From: JBBRNV01 sp038227435
GTDB taxonomy: Bacteria > Patescibacteriota > Minisyncoccia > Phycocordibacterales > CALRBL01
Length of the DNA stretch: 26,180 bases
Reading direction: 5' to 3'
Assembly: GCA_038227435.1 (NCBI GenBank)
Contig: JBBRPW010000008.1
Span: 1 to 26,180 of the forward strand
Below, in pieces: positions 1 to 7,393 of this stretch. Every line of letters begins with the position of its first letter. Positions within the stretch are counted from its first letter, which is position 1. Both the position numbers and the translations under genes were made by a program. The notes under the pieces were generated by a model. It saw only the letters and a list, made by a program, of their open reading frames with translations. It was not told the origin of the DNA and did not search any database.

Positions 1-192
1 CACTTTTTTGGAGAAAAATATGGTGATATTGTAAAAGTGTATTCAATTGGAGGAATTGATACTGAACTTGCATCGATGGAATTTTGTGGAGGCCCACATA
101 TTGAACAAACTGGAGTGCTTGGAATATTTAAAATTCAAAAAGAAGAAGCAGTTTCTGCTGGTGTAAGACGAATTAAAGCGATTCTTCAATAA
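1..192 (+). CDS. alaS: Alanyl-tRNA synthetase, C-terminal end (partial)
   Basis: The open frame runs in from the left edge and stops at 190-192 (TAA). The 63 visible residues contain SMEFCGGPH, the Cys/His zinc-binding motif of the AlaRS editing (SAD) domain, followed by GVLGIFKI and VSAGVRRI, which are highly conserved in AlaRS. AlaRS charges tRNA-Ala and the editing domain removes mischarged Ser or Gly. The protein ends only five residues after GVRRI, where a typical bacterial AlaRS continues for roughly 200 more residues (coiled linker plus DHHA1/C-Ala domain). The C-terminal domain is therefore missing here, by deletion or because it is encoded elsewhere. The N-terminal part lies outside the window. 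Confidence 0.93.
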   Translation, partial: HFFGEKYGDIVKVYSIGGIDTELASMEFCGGPHIEQTGVLGIFKIQKEEAVSAGVRRIKAILQ

Positions 193-214
193 ATTTGATC
201 GACCTAAGTTAGTG

Positions 215-245
215 TTGCTGTAATTTTTAATTTTGTCTGTATAAT
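215..245 (+). promoter_or_regulatory. Promoter for the PilM-like gene, leaderless geometry
   Basis: A consensus -10 TATAAT lies at 240-245, with a possible -35 TTGCTG at 215-220 (19-base spacer, slightly long). Six bases separate the -10 from ATG 252, so the predicted transcription start coincides with the start codon. No Shine-Dalgarno sequence is present. Confidence 0.65.
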
Positions 246-251
246 AGAAGC

Positions 252-1379
252 ATGTTAACTCTGCAGCTTGATATTTTTAATGACGAAGTAACAGCGGGAA
301 TAAGTTACAGTGGTGAAAAGGGATTATCTCTTTTATGTTATGCCATTTCAAATTCTGACAATGCAACTTCTGTTGAAGAAAAAATAAAAAAAGTATTAAC
401 TGATATAAAAACGAATGGAATTAAATCGATACTTGGCACTCTGCCACACTCACATGATAAAAAAATTGAAAAGGTAACTGTGTGGCTTAATGCACCCAAC
501 ATTTTTATTCAAACTAAAAGAGTTGGGCTTGAGCAGGAAAAACCATTTATTGTTAAAGAAGAACATTTATTGAAAATAAAAAAGCAGGCCGGTGATGCAT
601 TTAAAGAAGATCATAAAGGACTTGTATATGAACAAACAGAAGAGGAAATCTCATCAATTATGATAGATGGTTATGTTACTCATATTCCGCTTAAAAAAAG
701 TGCCCATCATTTATCTTTAACTCTTTATCAAAGCTTTGTTGAATCTGAATATCTCAAAAAAATTAAAGAAGATGTTAAATCTTTTTCAGGAGTAGCGAAT
801 GTAGAGTGTAAAGCGCGTATTCATGCATATGCCAAAGTTGGATATTCACTTGTTCAACCACCTGAAGATTTTATGGTGATTGATGTATCAGATAAATCAA
901 CAGAACTGGTAATTGTAAGGAAGGATGGGCACATTGCTGCAGGACATAGTCTATCAGGAAAAGAGGCGATTATACAAAAAGTGTGTGAGATTAGTAAAAC
1001 ATCAACTGATGCTGCCCAATCATTACTTGAACTACACACTCAAAAAACTTTAGATGAACGAATTAATAAAGATGTACTCGAGGCAGTAGAAAAAGCTAAA
1101 AAAATGTGGCTCGACGATTTTGGACAATTAGTAAGCACTATTTCAAATGGACAAACAATTCCACATCGAATTGTTTTTGTAAAAGAAACATTAGGTACAT
1201 TATTCACTGACTGGATTATGTCTGATGAATTTTCAAGTATGTATACAGCTTCGAATGATCATACTCTGATTGAACTTAATCCAACTTTACTCAAATCCTT
1301 CGCAACAATTAAGGAAGGAATTTCTATTTCAGAATCTGCAAGCTCAAGACTTTTAGTTGAGGTTGTTGCTTCTCAGTAA
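252..1379 (+). CDS. Actin-fold (PilM/FtsA-like) ATPase-domain protein
   Basis: A 375-residue soluble protein with no signal peptide or membrane segment. Around residues 206-240 it has a beta-hairpin stretch (FMVIDVSDKSTELVIV, then HIAAGHSLSGKEAI) resembling the second phosphate-binding loop of the actin/HSP70 ATPase fold as used in PilM and FtsA (hydrophobic-D-x-G/S-x-x-x-T/S-x-L). The rest is helix-rich and too diverged for me to place. PilM-type proteins sit on the cytoplasmic side and bind the N terminus of a membrane partner. The next gene encodes a single-pass membrane protein with a long cytoplasmic N terminus, which fits such a pairing (inference). Its own -10 box lies directly upstream. 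The family call is moderate; a conserved CPR protein of unknown function is the alternative. Confidence 0.6.
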   Translation: MLTLQLDIFNDEVTAGISYSGEKGLSLLCYAISNSDNATSVEEKIKKVLTDIKTNGIKSILGTLPHSHDKKIEKVTVWLNAPNIFIQTKRVGLEQEKPFIVKEEHLLKIKKQAGDAFKEDHKGLVYEQTEEEISSIMIDGYVTHIPLKKSAHHLSLTLYQSFVESEYLKKIKEDVKSFSGVANVECKARIHAYAKVGYSLVQPPEDFMVIDVSDKSTELVIVRKDGHIAAGHSLSGKEAIIQKVCEISKTSTDAAQSLLELHTQKTLDERINKDVLEAVEKAKKMWLDDFGQLVSTISNGQTIPHRIVFVKETLGTLFTDWIMSDEFSSMYTASNDHTLIELNPTLLKSFATIKEGISISESASSRLLVEVVASQ

Positions 1380-1394
1380 TGGACAAGTTAGAAT
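1366..1394 (+). promoter_or_regulatory. Promoter within the end of the PilM-like gene
   Basis: TTGCTT (1366-1371), a 17-base spacer, then TAGAAT (1389-1394). ATG 1402 lies 7 bases further on. This places the transcript start at or one base before that ATG and argues for 1402, not 1357, as the start of the downstream gene. Confidence 0.6.
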
Positions 1395-1401
1395 ATATCT
1401 T

Positions 1402-2886
1402 ATGCCACGAGTTATTTTTGATGATGAAAACGAACCGCATCGATCTATCAAAGATGTTCAACTTCCTAGTAGGGAAAAATTAAAAGAAGAATTGGTTGAG
1501 GAAAATTACAATAATGAATCCCATCTCAAGCAAGTAGAGCAGGGTCATAATGATCCTCAGAATTTTGCATCTGAAACAGAGAAGACAGATGTTCTTTTAG
1601 AAAATAACGAAATCGAAATAAAAAAAACTGCTCCTCCAAAACCTCGAAAAAAAATAACGCCGGGAGCGGATCAAGGTATTAGAGTTCAAAAACAAGAAGA
1701 TTCAGCATTCATTCCTCCTAAATCAGTAGTTACTGATGTAAACATGGTGAATGATGACATTCGAATTGATAACAATACAAAACAGTATGGCGGCGCAACA
1801 GATATTCCTGAAAAATATGAGCCGAGAAAAGGAAAAGGATATATTTTTGCTTGGGGTGCAATTGCGTGTGTTTTCCTAGCAGCAATTTATATTTTCTTCA
1901 TCCAATCTTCTTCTGCTCAGGTTAATATTTCAATTCAACCAATTCAGTCGAATGTAAATGAAATGGTTACAAATGTTGCAACAACAAGTAAAACAGTCTC
2001 TGGAACTGGTTCGGCTTCATATCCAAAATCTGCAAATAACAATGGAGTAGCGCCTGAAATGGTTAAAACTCAAACTAAAGCAACGGGGGTTGTTACTCTA
2101 TATAACACCGCAACTACGCCCCAGGCACTGATTACTACCACACGAGTTCAGGATGAAAATGGTCTTGTATATAGAATTAACAATAAAGTAATTATTCCCG
2201 CTCAAAAGCAAACTGATGCAGGACCTGTTCCTGGTTCTATTGAAGTTCAGGCAACAGCTGATGCTTTTGGAGAAAAATATAATAAACCGAAAGGTCAAAC
2301 GGAAGCCTTTAAAGTTCCGGGGTTAAAAGGAACTCCCCAGTACGACACTACGTATGCAAAATCAAATTCAGGTTTTGAAGGAGGATTTGATGGAATGCGA
2401 GCAAAATTAAGTATCGAACAAATTGACACCGCTAAACTTGAGGCACTCAATAATTTAAAAAATGATATTTATCAAAAAGCAGGAACTCTTTTAGGAAATG
2501 ATTTTTTGTTTGTTAATTCAAATGTTGAAGTAAGTCCTTCATACGTTGAGGGAACATCAACAATTACTGCGGTAGCAACAGCAACAGTTGTTGGTTACTC
2601 AAAAGCAGGGTTAGAAAAAATTGTTGGCTTTCCAATTACAAGTACAAATAATGCAAGTATTATTAAAAAAGATGATGGAACTTTAGAACTTACCGGGCAA
2701 GTTGAGGTAAGTGCACCTATCGATCAAAATAAATTAAAAACAGCACTATCTGGAATTCGAAAAACTGATGCAGAAGGAATATTAAGACAATTTCCTTCAA
2801 TCAAAGATGGAACTATTACAATTAAACCTTTCTGGAAGCAATCTCTCCCAAGCTCAAAGTCAGATATTACAGTTTCCATTAAATAG
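1402..2886 (+). CDS. Single-pass membrane protein with baseplate-J-like beta domain
   Basis: A 494-residue protein when read from ATG 1402. An earlier in-frame ATG at 1357 would overlap the upstream gene by 23 bases and adds an unlikely hydrophobic stub. Residues 1-143 are charged, low-complexity and presumably cytoplasmic. One membrane segment spans about 147-169 (YIFAWGAIACVFLAAIYIFF). The exterior part has a repeat-like pattern (ATGVVTLYNTATTPQ, then GLVYRINNKVIIPAQ, then VQATADAFGEKYN) like the beta-rich region seen in baseplate J/gp47-type and related surface proteins. A Ser/Thr/Asn-rich region follows, then alpha/beta segments to the end. It sits directly after the actin-fold gene and is probably its membrane partner in an envelope or pilus-like apparatus (inference). 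Exact function unknown. Confidence 0.65.
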   Translation: MPRVIFDDENEPHRSIKDVQLPSREKLKEELVEENYNNESHLKQVEQGHNDPQNFASETEKTDVLLENNEIEIKKTAPPKPRKKITPGADQGIRVQKQEDSAFIPPKSVVTDVNMVNDDIRIDNNTKQYGGATDIPEKYEPRKGKGYIFAWGAIACVFLAAIYIFFIQSSSAQVNISIQPIQSNVNEMVTNVATTSKTVSGTGSASYPKSANNNGVAPEMVKTQTKATGVVTLYNTATTPQALITTTRVQDENGLVYRINNKVIIPAQKQTDAGPVPGSIEVQATADAFGEKYNKPKGQTEAFKVPGLKGTPQYDTTYAKSNSGFEGGFDGMRAKLSIEQIDTAKLEALNNLKNDIYQKAGTLLGNDFLFVNSNVEVSPSYVEGTSTITAVATATVVGYSKAGLEKIVGFPITSTNNASIIKKDDGTLELTGQVEVSAPIDQNKLKTALSGIRKTDAEGILRQFPSIKDGTITIKPFWKQSLPSSKSDITVSIK

Positions 2887-2906
2887 TGTTATAGTTTATA
2901 TAACGA

Positions 2907-3185
2907 ATGAAAAAACCAAACAATCGACGACATAGAGGAAATTCAAATAGTAATCCACAGGCCCCTGCTGTGGTAGAAAAAAATGAAAATAGGGTAAGTG
3001 GTGTAATTATAGAGGCATTGCCAAATACTGAGTTTAAAGTACAAATTCCAGACCAGGAAGTGCCAATTCACGCTTATTTAGCTGGTAAAATGAAGATTAA
3101 TAGAATTCGAGTATTAGTAGGAGATAAAGTTGAAATCGAACTTAACCCATATGAAGGTAAAAGTAGGTTGGTTAAAAGGCTTTAA
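2907..3185 (+). CDS. infA: Translation initiation factor IF-1
   Basis: A 92-residue protein. IF-1 binds the 30S A site during initiation. Residues from about 30 onward match the IF-1 OB fold: GVIIEALPNTEFKVQI, then the hallmark GKMKINRIRVLVGDKVEIEL and NPYEGKSRLVKR. Standard IF-1 is about 72 residues; here a basic, Asn-rich N-terminal extension of about 25 residues precedes the fold. It heads the infA-rpmJ-rpsM-rpsK-rpsD-rpoA-rplQ order common in bacteria. The AT-rich sequence upstream (TATAGT 2890-2895, TATATA 2897-2902) could carry a promoter, with a possible -35 TTTCCA at 2873-2878. No Shine-Dalgarno sequence is visible. Confidence 0.93.
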   Translation: MKKPNNRRHRGNSNSNPQAPAVVEKNENRVSGVIIEALPNTEFKVQIPDQEVPIHAYLAGKMKINRIRVLVGDKVEIELNPYEGKSRLVKRL

Positions 3186-3338
3186 ACCGTCAGTTTTAGA
3201 TTGCCCTCTTTACACATTTTCCCTAGTATGTTAGGCTCTTATTTACGACCTATCGAAATGTTTTGAAGTGTCTTCTGTCCGTAATTAGTCACAATATTTT
3301 GACGAATTAGACCAGAAATTTTAATAAAAAAGATAACA

Positions 3339-3344
3339 TATTAT
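3339..3344 (+). promoter_or_regulatory. -10 box immediately upstream of rpmJ
   Basis: TATTAT at 3339-3344 is followed by six bases and ATG 3351, the leaderless geometry seen repeatedly in this window. I see no convincing -35. The 165-base gap before it (3186-3350) holds no other recognisable gene or terminator. Confidence 0.45.
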
Positions 3345-3350
3345 AGTCTT

Positions 3351-3467
3351 ATGAAAGTAAAAGCATCAGTAAAAAAAATGTGTGCAAAATGCAAAGTAGT
3401 TCGAAGAAAAGGCTATATATATGTAACTTGTAAATCAAATCCTCGTCACAAACAAAGACAAGGATAA
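3351..3467 (+). CDS. rpmJ: 50S ribosomal protein L36
   Basis: A 38-residue protein matching L36 over its full length: MKVKASVKKMCAKCKVVRRK, then YVTC and NPRHKQRQG. The zinc-ribbon ligands C11, C14, C27 and H33 are all present, so this is the zinc-binding form. L36 is a small late-assembly protein of the large subunit. It lies between infA and rpsM, its classical position. A good -10 box lies directly upstream and may give it separate transcription from infA. Confidence 0.95.
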   Translation: MKVKASVKKMCAKCKVVRRKGYIYVTCKSNPRHKQRQG

Positions 3468-3522
3468 TTATTTATAAGGAAGTAAATTATTCACATTATT
3501 TAAGTATTTAAACAATAATCGC

Positions 3523-3900
3523 ATGCGAATCCTAGGTATTACAATCCCAGAAACAAAACGACTTGAGATTTCTCTTACTGCTCTTTTCGGCGTTGGACGA
3601 CCTCGAGCAAAAAGCATTCTAAAACAAGCGGGAATTGATTTCGGAAAAAAAGCAACTGAACTTTCTCAAGACGAAGAAAATAAAATTCGAACTATAATTG
3701 AAGGTTTCAAAATTGAAGCTGACTTAAAACGAGAAATTTCTGGAAACATCAAACGACTTAAAGATATTAAGGCGTACCGAGGAACTCGACATACAAAACG
3801 ATTACCGTCACGAGGTCAACGAACAAAAACAAACTCTCGAACTCTTAAAGGTCCTAAGAAGACTATGGGATCGGGACGAAAGAAGGCAGATAAAAAGTAG
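3523..3900 (+). CDS. rpsM: 30S ribosomal protein S13
   Basis: A 125-residue protein. S13 sits in the 30S head and contacts the P-site tRNA and the bridge to the 50S. MRILGITIPETKRLEISL is the standard N terminus, followed by the helix-two-turn-helix region (FGVGRPRAKSILKQAG). The conserved YRGTRHTKRLPSRGQRTKTN leads into a Lys/Arg-rich tail. Length is normal. Arginine codons are overwhelmingly CGA, as in the other conserved genes here. No Shine-Dalgarno sequence is placed correctly; a purine run (AAGGAAG) lies about 40 bases upstream, too far to act. Confidence 0.96.
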   Translation: MRILGITIPETKRLEISLTALFGVGRPRAKSILKQAGIDFGKKATELSQDEENKIRTIIEGFKIEADLKREISGNIKRLKDIKAYRGTRHTKRLPSRGQRTKTNSRTLKGPKKTMGSGRKKADKK

Positions 3901-3957
3901 TTATATAGAGTGAATTGTAATTATTAACCAATTAGCGCTTAAATCATCAAAAACACC

Positions 3958-4398
3958 ATGGGAAAGAAACGAACAGCAAAACCAGAAGGAGCCGACAAGA
4001 AAGTTGAAGGCGGCGAGGAAAAAGTTGAGAAAATGGTAAGCGCTAAAAAGCGTATTGATAAAGCGGTACTTTACGTTCAATCTACATATAACAATACAAA
4101 AGTTACTCTTGCCGATGGAAAAGGAAATACAATCGCTTGGTCATCAAGTGGACACATCGGATTTAAGGGTGCAAAGAAGGGAACTCCTTTCGCCGCAGCT
4201 AAAATTGGAGAAACTCTATCTCAAAAAGCAACCACTCTTGGTATTAAAGAGATCGATGTTGTTATCAAAGGAGTAGGATCAGGCCGTGAATCAGCAGTTC
4301 GCGGTTTTATTTCGAAAGGAATCGTGATCAACTCAATTAAAGATGTAACTCCAGTTCCTCACAACGGACCACGACCTAAGAAGCCACGTCGAGTATAA
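3958..4398 (+). CDS. rpsK: 30S ribosomal protein S11
   Basis: A 146-residue protein. S11 forms part of the 30S platform next to the mRNA exit. The core starts near residue 36 (AVLYVQSTYNNTKVTLAD) and contains WSSSGHIGFKGAKKGTPFAA and the C-terminal signature VTPVPHNGPRPKKPRRV. The first 30 or so residues are a Lys/Glu-rich extension absent from most bacterial S11. A shorter start at ATG 4033 (MVSAKKRI) exists, but no promoter or ribosome-binding signal decides between them. It follows rpsM in the usual order. Confidence 0.95.
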   Translation: MGKKRTAKPEGADKKVEGGEEKVEKMVSAKKRIDKAVLYVQSTYNNTKVTLADGKGNTIAWSSSGHIGFKGAKKGTPFAAAKIGETLSQKATTLGIKEIDVVIKGVGSGRESAVRGFISKGIVINSIKDVTPVPHNGPRPKKPRRV

Positions 4399-4433
4399 AA
4401 TTATTTTCACATTATTAACCTACATTTATTTAT

Positions 4434-5030
4434 ATGATTACAGGACCAAAATATAAAATTGCACGACGCCTCGGAGCTCCCATCTTTGAGAAAACACAAT
4501 CTCAAAAATATCGAGCAAGCCTCGAAAAACGAGCTCCTCGAAAGCGAGCAACAACAAACTTCGCAATTCAGCTCAATGAAAAGCAAAAAGCTCGATTTAC
4601 ATACGGAGTTGTTGAAAAACAATTTTCAAAATATGCAAAGGCTGTTATCGAAAAAGGAGGGTCAAAACCTGCTGAAAAACTTTTTGAAGTACTTGAATCA
4701 CGACTCGACAATGTTATTTACCGAATTGGTTTAGGATCAACACGATCTTTCACACGACAACTCGTATCTCACGGCCACATTACGGTTAATGGCAAAAAAG
4801 TAGACATTGCATCATATCAAATTTCTATTGGTGACGTTATTGGTATTCGAAAGGGAAGTAAAAATATCGGACCTTTCAAAAATCTTGAAGAAACTCTAAA
4901 AGGAAAAGAAATTCCTAACTGGATCGCAACTGAAAAAGATCATAATTTTAAGATCACAAAACTACCCGCAATCGATGGTCAGCCACTTCTGTTTGATCTG
5001 GAATTAGTGATTCAGTATTACAAGCGATAA
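4434..5030 (+). CDS. rpsD: 30S ribosomal protein S4
   Basis: A 198-residue protein. S4 nucleates 30S body assembly and has an S4 RNA-binding domain. The N terminus (GPKYKIARRLGAPIF) matches S4. The S4 domain is clear in RLDNVIYRIGLG, then RQLVSHGHITVNGKKVDIAS. There are no cysteines in the N-terminal region, so this is the zinc-free form. The order rpsK-rpsD-rpoA is conserved. In many bacteria S4 represses its own operon; nothing in this sequence lets me test that. Confidence 0.96.
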   Translation: MITGPKYKIARRLGAPIFEKTQSQKYRASLEKRAPRKRATTNFAIQLNEKQKARFTYGVVEKQFSKYAKAVIEKGGSKPAEKLFEVLESRLDNVIYRIGLGSTRSFTRQLVSHGHITVNGKKVDIASYQISIGDVIGIRKGSKNIGPFKNLEETLKGKEIPNWIATEKDHNFKITKLPAIDGQPLLFDLELVIQYYKR

Positions 5031-5090
5031 TTCGTTGTAGAGAGTGATTATTAGGATTAGGTAAATAATTTATAAAATAAAAATAAACAT

Positions 5091-6056
5091 ATGTTTGACA
5101 TGAATATCGTCCTTCCTTCAAAACCAAAAATTGTAGAGGGAACAAATACAAAGGGAAAATTTGAAATCGATGGTCTTTATCCTGGTTACGGTCACACTCT
5201 TGGAAACTCTCTACGACGAATCATCCTTTCTTCACTTCCTGGAGCAGCAATTACAGCGGTAAAAATTAAAGGAGTTCCTCATGAATTCTCAACAATTTCA
5301 GGTGTTAAAGAAGATGTAATTCGAATTATTTTGAATTTAAAGAAAGTTCGAGTAATGCTTACAACAGACGAACCACAAACTCTTTCTCTTAAATCAAAAG
5401 GTGTTGGAATGATTACTGCAGCAGACATTGTATGTCCAGGACAAGCAAGTATTTCAAATCCTGAACAAGAAATTGCTCATATTACAGATAAGAATGCAGA
5501 ACTTGATATTGAAATTACAGTTGAACAAGGATTAGGATACGTTCCAAAGGAACGAATTCAAAAAGATAAAGTTGAAATTGGAACAATTGCACTTGACGCA
5601 GCCTTTTCACCAATTCAAAGAGTAAGTTACGAAGTAGAAAACATGCGTGTCGGAAACCGAACAGACTTCAACCGACTAATTATCGGTATTGATACTGACG
5701 GAACAATCACACCAAAAGAAGCTCTTGAGAATTCAATCGGAATCATGATCAATCAACTTAAAGCAATCGTTGGCTTCAAAGAAGAAATAATTGAAGAGCG
5801 AGTATCGCCAGCTATTAACGAAGTAGAAAGTGAACAAGATAAAGATGCTGTTGATGATTTCTTAAAGACTCGAGTTGAAACAACTGACCTCTCACAACGA
5901 ACAATTAATGCATTAATTAATGCTAACATTAAGACTATGGGAGGTTTAGCTCGAAAGAAGGAGAAGGACATTGAAGAAATTGAAGGACTTGGAGCAAAAG
6001 GAATACAAGAAATCAAGGATATTTTAGAAAAACATGCAATTAACCTTAAAGATTAG
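5091..6056 (+). CDS. rpoA: RNA polymerase alpha subunit
   Basis: A 321-residue protein. Alpha dimers scaffold RNA polymerase assembly, and the C-terminal domain contacts UP-element DNA and regulators. The N-terminal domain shows YPGYGHTLGNSLRRIILSSL, the classic dimerisation motif, and MRVGNRTDFNRLI near residue 185. An acidic linker follows around residues 235-260. The C-terminal domain (about 262-318) has the helix-hairpin-helix motif around DIEEIEGLGAKGIQEI. A second in-frame ATG at 5100 (MNIVLPSKP) is an alternative start. A weak -10 (TATAAA 5071-5076) lies upstream. Confidence 0.96.
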   Translation: MFDMNIVLPSKPKIVEGTNTKGKFEIDGLYPGYGHTLGNSLRRIILSSLPGAAITAVKIKGVPHEFSTISGVKEDVIRIILNLKKVRVMLTTDEPQTLSLKSKGVGMITAADIVCPGQASISNPEQEIAHITDKNAELDIEITVEQGLGYVPKERIQKDKVEIGTIALDAAFSPIQRVSYEVENMRVGNRTDFNRLIIGIDTDGTITPKEALENSIGIMINQLKAIVGFKEEIIEERVSPAINEVESEQDKDAVDDFLKTRVETTDLSQRTINALINANIKTMGGLARKKEKDIEEIEGLGAKGIQEIKDILEKHAINLKD

Positions 6057-6072
6057 TACTTGTAATATATAG

Positions 6073-6100
6073 TTGACTTTACGACCAAAAAACATAGAAT
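6073..6100 (+). promoter_or_regulatory. Internal promoter upstream of rplQ
   Basis: TTGACT (6073-6078), a 16-base spacer, and TAGAAT (6095-6100) lie in the rpoA-rplQ gap. The predicted transcription start is about 5 bases before ATG 6112, again leaving almost no leader. It would let rplQ-rplM-rpsI be transcribed separately from the upstream ribosomal genes. Confidence 0.6.
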
Positions 6101-6111
6101 AATAAACTCAC

Positions 6112-6462
6112 ATGAAGCATCACCGACCAGCACGAAAATTAGGCCGAACACGTAACCAACGAGCAGCTTTGCTTCGGTCTTTAATGCTTTCTTTGGTTGT
6201 ACACGGAAAAATTACAACAACTTTAGCAAAAGCTAAGGAAGTTCGTCCTCACGCAGAAAAACTAGTTTCAAAAGCAAAACTTGGAACTCTTGCTTCAAGA
6301 CGAGCAGCATCAGTACTTATTGGAATTCCAGCTAGTAAAAAACTTTTTGACGTTTTAGCTCCTCAATTTAAGGACAGAGCTGGAGGATACACTCGAATTG
6401 TTAAAATGCCACCACGACTAAGTGATAACGCTGAAATGGCACTTATCGAATTCGTTGCCTAA
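6112..6462 (+). CDS. rplQ: 50S ribosomal protein L17
   Basis: A 116-residue protein. L17 lies near the peptide exit tunnel of the large subunit. The N terminus MKHHRPARKLGRTRNQRAAL and the following LVVHGKITTTLAKAKEVRPH match L17 along its length. The C terminus YTRIVKMPPRLSDNAEMALIEF is the family ending. Length is normal. It follows rpoA as usual and is preceded by a good promoter-like sequence with almost no untranslated leader. Confidence 0.96.
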   Translation: MKHHRPARKLGRTRNQRAALLRSLMLSLVVHGKITTTLAKAKEVRPHAEKLVSKAKLGTLASRRAASVLIGIPASKKLFDVLAPQFKDRAGGYTRIVKMPPRLSDNAEMALIEFVA

Positions 6463-6487
6463 TACAATCGAAAATTAACACACATTT

Positions 6488-6850
6488 ATGTCTACAATTC
6501 ACCCAACAACACACACAATTGACGCAAGCGATCAAAAAATCGGACGAGTTGCTTCTGTTGCAGCTAAAGTTTTAATGGGAAAGAATCGAGTAGATTTTGC
6601 AAAAAATAAAATTCCTGCAATTACTGTATACATTACAAATGCTTCAAAAGTTGCAGTATCTGATACAAAAAAGAAAGAGACTATTTATAAAGAATACTCA
6701 GGGTACCCAGGAGGTCAAAAGGAAATTTCAATGGAATCTCTTATTTCAAAACGAGGAATGGATGCAGTATTCAAGAAGGCTATTAAAGGAATGCTTCCTC
6801 CAAACAAACTTCGAGCACAAATGCTTAAGAATCTTGTAATTACAGAATAA
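6488..6850 (+). CDS. rplM: 50S ribosomal protein L13
   Basis: A 120-residue protein. L13 is an early-binding large-subunit protein. The N-terminal part matches L13 (THTIDASDQKIGRVASVAAK and LMGKNRVDFAKN), as do YSGYPGGQKEIS and the C-terminal KAIKGMLPPNKLRAQMLKNL. It ends soon after that motif, about 20 residues short of the usual 140 or so, so the C-terminal tail is trimmed. It forms a pair with rpsI as in most bacteria. Confidence 0.94.
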   Translation: MSTIHPTTHTIDASDQKIGRVASVAAKVLMGKNRVDFAKNKIPAITVYITNASKVAVSDTKKKETIYKEYSGYPGGQKEISMESLISKRGMDAVFKKAIKGMLPPNKLRAQMLKNLVITE

Positions 6851-6882
6851 GTTAATAAGAAATAAATTTAAATAATTAATAT

Positions 6883-7287
6883 ATGGCAACAGCAACATCA
6901 AAATATCACGAAGCAGTAGGACGACGAAAAACGTCTTCAGCCCGAGCTCGTATTACAGAAGCTTCAAAAGCGAGTTTTGATATTAACAACAAAGACCTTG
7001 CTGGATATTTTGGAACTGCTGATCTACAAAAAACTGCTTCAGAAGCACTTCTTAAAGTTGGAGACGCTCAAAAGTTTTCAGTAACAGTTAAAGTTCAAGG
7101 AGGAGGAATTGCTTCACAAGCTGAGGCTGTACGACATGCTATTAGTCGAGCAATCATTAAATATGATCCATCTCTTCGAACATCTCTTAAAGTTGATGGT
7201 TTCCTCAAACGAGATCCTCGAGTAAAGGAACGACGAAAGTTCGGATTGAAGAAAGCTCGAAAGGCGCCACAGTGGTCAAAACGATAA
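6883..7287 (+). CDS. rpsI: 30S ribosomal protein S9
   Basis: A 134-residue protein. S9 sits in the 30S head, and its extended C-terminal tail reaches the P-site tRNA. Visible are YHEAVGRRKTSSARARI near the N terminus, VKVQGGGIASQAEAVRHAIS in the middle, and the conserved tail DPRVKERRKFGLKKARKAPQ ending in WSKR. The final Lys-Arg of the family tail is kept. It is the last gene of the ribosomal block. I find no convincing terminator after it, only a TATAAT at 7328-7333 in the following gap. Confidence 0.96.
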   Translation: MATATSKYHEAVGRRKTSSARARITEASKASFDINNKDLAGYFGTADLQKTASEALLKVGDAQKFSVTVKVQGGGIASQAEAVRHAISRAIIKYDPSLRTSLKVDGFLKRDPRVKERRKFGLKKARKAPQWSKR

Positions 7288-7381
7288 ACGTTTACTCAAG
7301 CGCCCTGGCTGGTTACTATCACTACAATATAATATAGGGTTCTCGGCTCCGAATATTTTCGAAACGTTTATATTTTTGTGT

Positions 7382-7387
7382 TACAAT
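7382..7387 (+). promoter_or_regulatory. Extended -10 promoter for the PsbP-like gene
   Basis: TACAAT at 7382-7387, preceded by TGT (7379-7381), makes an extended -10. TCGAAA at 7359-7364, with a 17-base spacer, could be the -35 (4 of 6 consensus bases). ATG 7394 lies exactly 6 bases after the -10, the leaderless geometry. The -10 lies inside the reading frame that would start at ATG 7376, so that earlier start is unlikely. Confidence 0.6.
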
Positions 7388-7393
7388 TTTTTT

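Noticed and set aside
1357..1401. Earlier ATG for the baseplate-J-like membrane protein
   Set aside because: It overlaps the upstream gene, and a promoter with its -10 at 1389-1394 places the transcript start just before ATG 1402.
3186..3350. Possible small gene or RNA in the infA-rpmJ gap
   Set aside because: TTTACA (3209-3214) has no -10 at a workable distance, and no stable hairpin or open frame was found.
7376..7393. Earlier ATG for the PsbP-like protein
   Set aside because: The extended -10 (7379-7387) lies inside this stretch, and the protein from 7394 has a normal membrane anchor start.
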